Positions 42,007 to 42,600 of a stretch of 42,600 bases of DNA are shown in pieces. The translations under genes and the position numbers were made by a program. Positions within the stretch are counted from its first letter, which is position 1. Each line of letters starts with the position of its first letter. The stretch is from Candidatus Woesearchaeota archaeon (GTDB lineage: Archaea > Nanobdellota > Nanobdellia > Woesearchaeales > JAGVYF01). The stretch covers positions 1 to 42,600 of the forward strand of contig JAGVYF010000004.1 of assembly GCA_018303425.1 (NCBI GenBank), in the 5' to 3' direction. Below the pieces are notes generated by a model. It made no database searches. It saw only the letters and a list, made by a program, of their open reading frames with translations, and was not told the origin of the DNA.

Positions 42007-42503
42007 ACAAATCTTTTTGTATTGAATTGTCATTTGTTTTTATAAAATCGTAGGCAGAATATCTCCCCCTATTTGTGAAATGAATGCCGTGCCTCTATTA
42101 AATGTACTTTAATAGACAACTTCAAACTTATCTTTGGTTTATGAAACTATAGCATATTAGCCAAAAAATTGATTAATCATCCATCGGACATATACACTCC
42201 CTACGGTCGAATTTATCAGTAATCCAAAAATTCTAAAATTTTCCTTCGGAACGTTGCACTAAATTTTAGGTCTTCCTTTTGATCAGACGAATATAACGGG
42301 GCCGATGTTATATTCCATTTTTTCCTCGCTAAATTTTAGTTAAAATATTGTCTCGGCTTCGCCTCGTGATTGATTGGAACTTAACAAAAGTTTAACAGTT
42401 TCATTTCATTACATCAAAATTTTTTATTATAACAGAAACGAGTCTGGGATGAATGATTCGCACATATTGTTTCTACTCTGTAAAGAAGTTTCATTAGTGA
42501 GGA
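42007..42503. other. 497-nt gap with promoter, structured RNA candidate and terminator
   Basis: No convincing ORF. Contents: TATA box TTTTTATAAAATC (about 42036-42048) that would start a plus-strand transcript near 42070; hairpin CTATTAAA/TTTAATAG (42095-42115); a multi-stem region 42182-42313; T-run 42318-42323; and the downstream side of the pstB-like gene. 42324-42503 holds short GC-rich palindromes (GGC-TTC-GCC, about 42354-42363) but no identifiable element. Confidence 0.5.
42070..42325 (+). ncRNA. Candidate structured RNA with promoter and terminator
   Basis: CATCGG (42182-42187) pairs with CCGATG (42302-42307) and encloses CTAAAATTT/AAATTTTAG (42233-42241 with 42261-42269, perfect) and GTCT/AGAC (42270-42273 with 42285-42288). 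ATATAAC/GTTATAT (42291-42297 with 42307-42313) followed by T6 is terminator-like and overlaps the closing stem by one base. A promoter at about 42036-42048 would give a transcript of some 250 nt. It lacks the sequence motifs I know for archaeal SRP RNA and RNase P RNA. Confidence 0.4.
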
Positions 42504-42600
42504 TTAGCCAAACTCTCCATTTATATAATCTTTAGTCAGTTTATTTTTTGGACTATCAAACATTTCTGCTGTTCCTGAATATTCAATTACTTTTCCATTT
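42504..42600 (-). CDS. pstB: C-terminal end of a phosphate ABC transporter ATPase (PstB-like), cut by window edge
   Basis: The last 32 codons before a TAA (42504-42506, minus strand) read NGKVIEYSGTAEMFDSP, then NKLTKDYINGEFG. This is the standard end of PstB ATPases (G-l-iE-g-t--if--P----T--Yi-G-FG). PstB hydrolyses ATP to drive high-affinity phosphate import. Only the tail is visible, so the nucleotide-binding motifs cannot be checked. It converges on the uS7 side. Confidence 0.8.
   Translation of the reverse strand, partial: NGKVIEYSGTAEMFDSPKNKLTKDYINGEFG

Overview
The window comes from an AT-rich archaeal genome, most likely a reduced DPANN-type archaeon (Woesearchaeota/Pacearchaeota/Nanoarchaeota grade). 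The archaeal assignment is firm. Evidence includes the archaeal/eukaryotic ribosomal proteins eS4, eL14, eL18, eL19, eL32 and eL34, plus eIF1, aMBF1, RadB, Hef, RNA polymerase subunit D and SecY with a DUF106 partner. A tRNA-Leu intron also has a bulge-helix-bulge splice motif, and TATA boxes lie about 25-28 nt upstream of many start codons, so many transcripts look leaderless. The DPANN placement is inference. It rests on the fused one-chain primase (an architecture I know from Nanoarchaeum equitans), Cys-rich surface proteins, and the absence of adk, cmk, rpp29, rpoN and rpoK from their usual positions.

Layout. (1) 1-15143, accessory and informational genes: a large surface protein cut by the left edge; a HAD phosphatase; a minus-strand run (14-cysteine repeat protein, a fused MTA phosphorylase/adenine phosphoribosyltransferase, a TPR membrane protein); a plus-strand trio led by a PLP enzyme; a cold-shock protein with an acidic tail; a LEA14-like protein; the Hef helicase-nuclease; a DUF333 membrane protein; and the fused primase. 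(2) 15324-27771, a long ribosomal protein operon from uL3 to uL15 with a structured 5' leader. (3) 27840-31387: secY, the DUF106 insertase-like gene, eL34, eL14 and aMBF1. (4) 31376-36151, a minus-strand surface-glycosylation island (two GT-C-like membrane proteins, a processive GT2 and a membrane thioredoxin-like protein). (5) 36229-42006: radB, then uS13-uS4-uS11-rpoD-tRNA-Leu-eL18-uL13-uS9-uS12-uS7. (6) 42007-42600: a structured non-coding stretch and the 3' end of a pstB-like gene on the minus strand.

Functionally the window combines the translation core (most r-proteins, eIF1, SecY insertion, RNAP subunit D), replication and repair (primase, Hef, RadB), purine/methionine salvage (MTAP-APRT) and envelope building. 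The main points worth a second look are the MTAP-APRT fusion, the regular 26-residue/14-Cys repeat protein, the one-chain primase, inverted repeats lying on the start codons of several leaderless genes, mutually exclusive hairpins at the eL14 ribosome-binding site, structured r-protein leaders, three unassigned structured RNA candidates, and the joining of uS12-uS7 to uS9. All structures were folded by eye; no energies or database searches were run.
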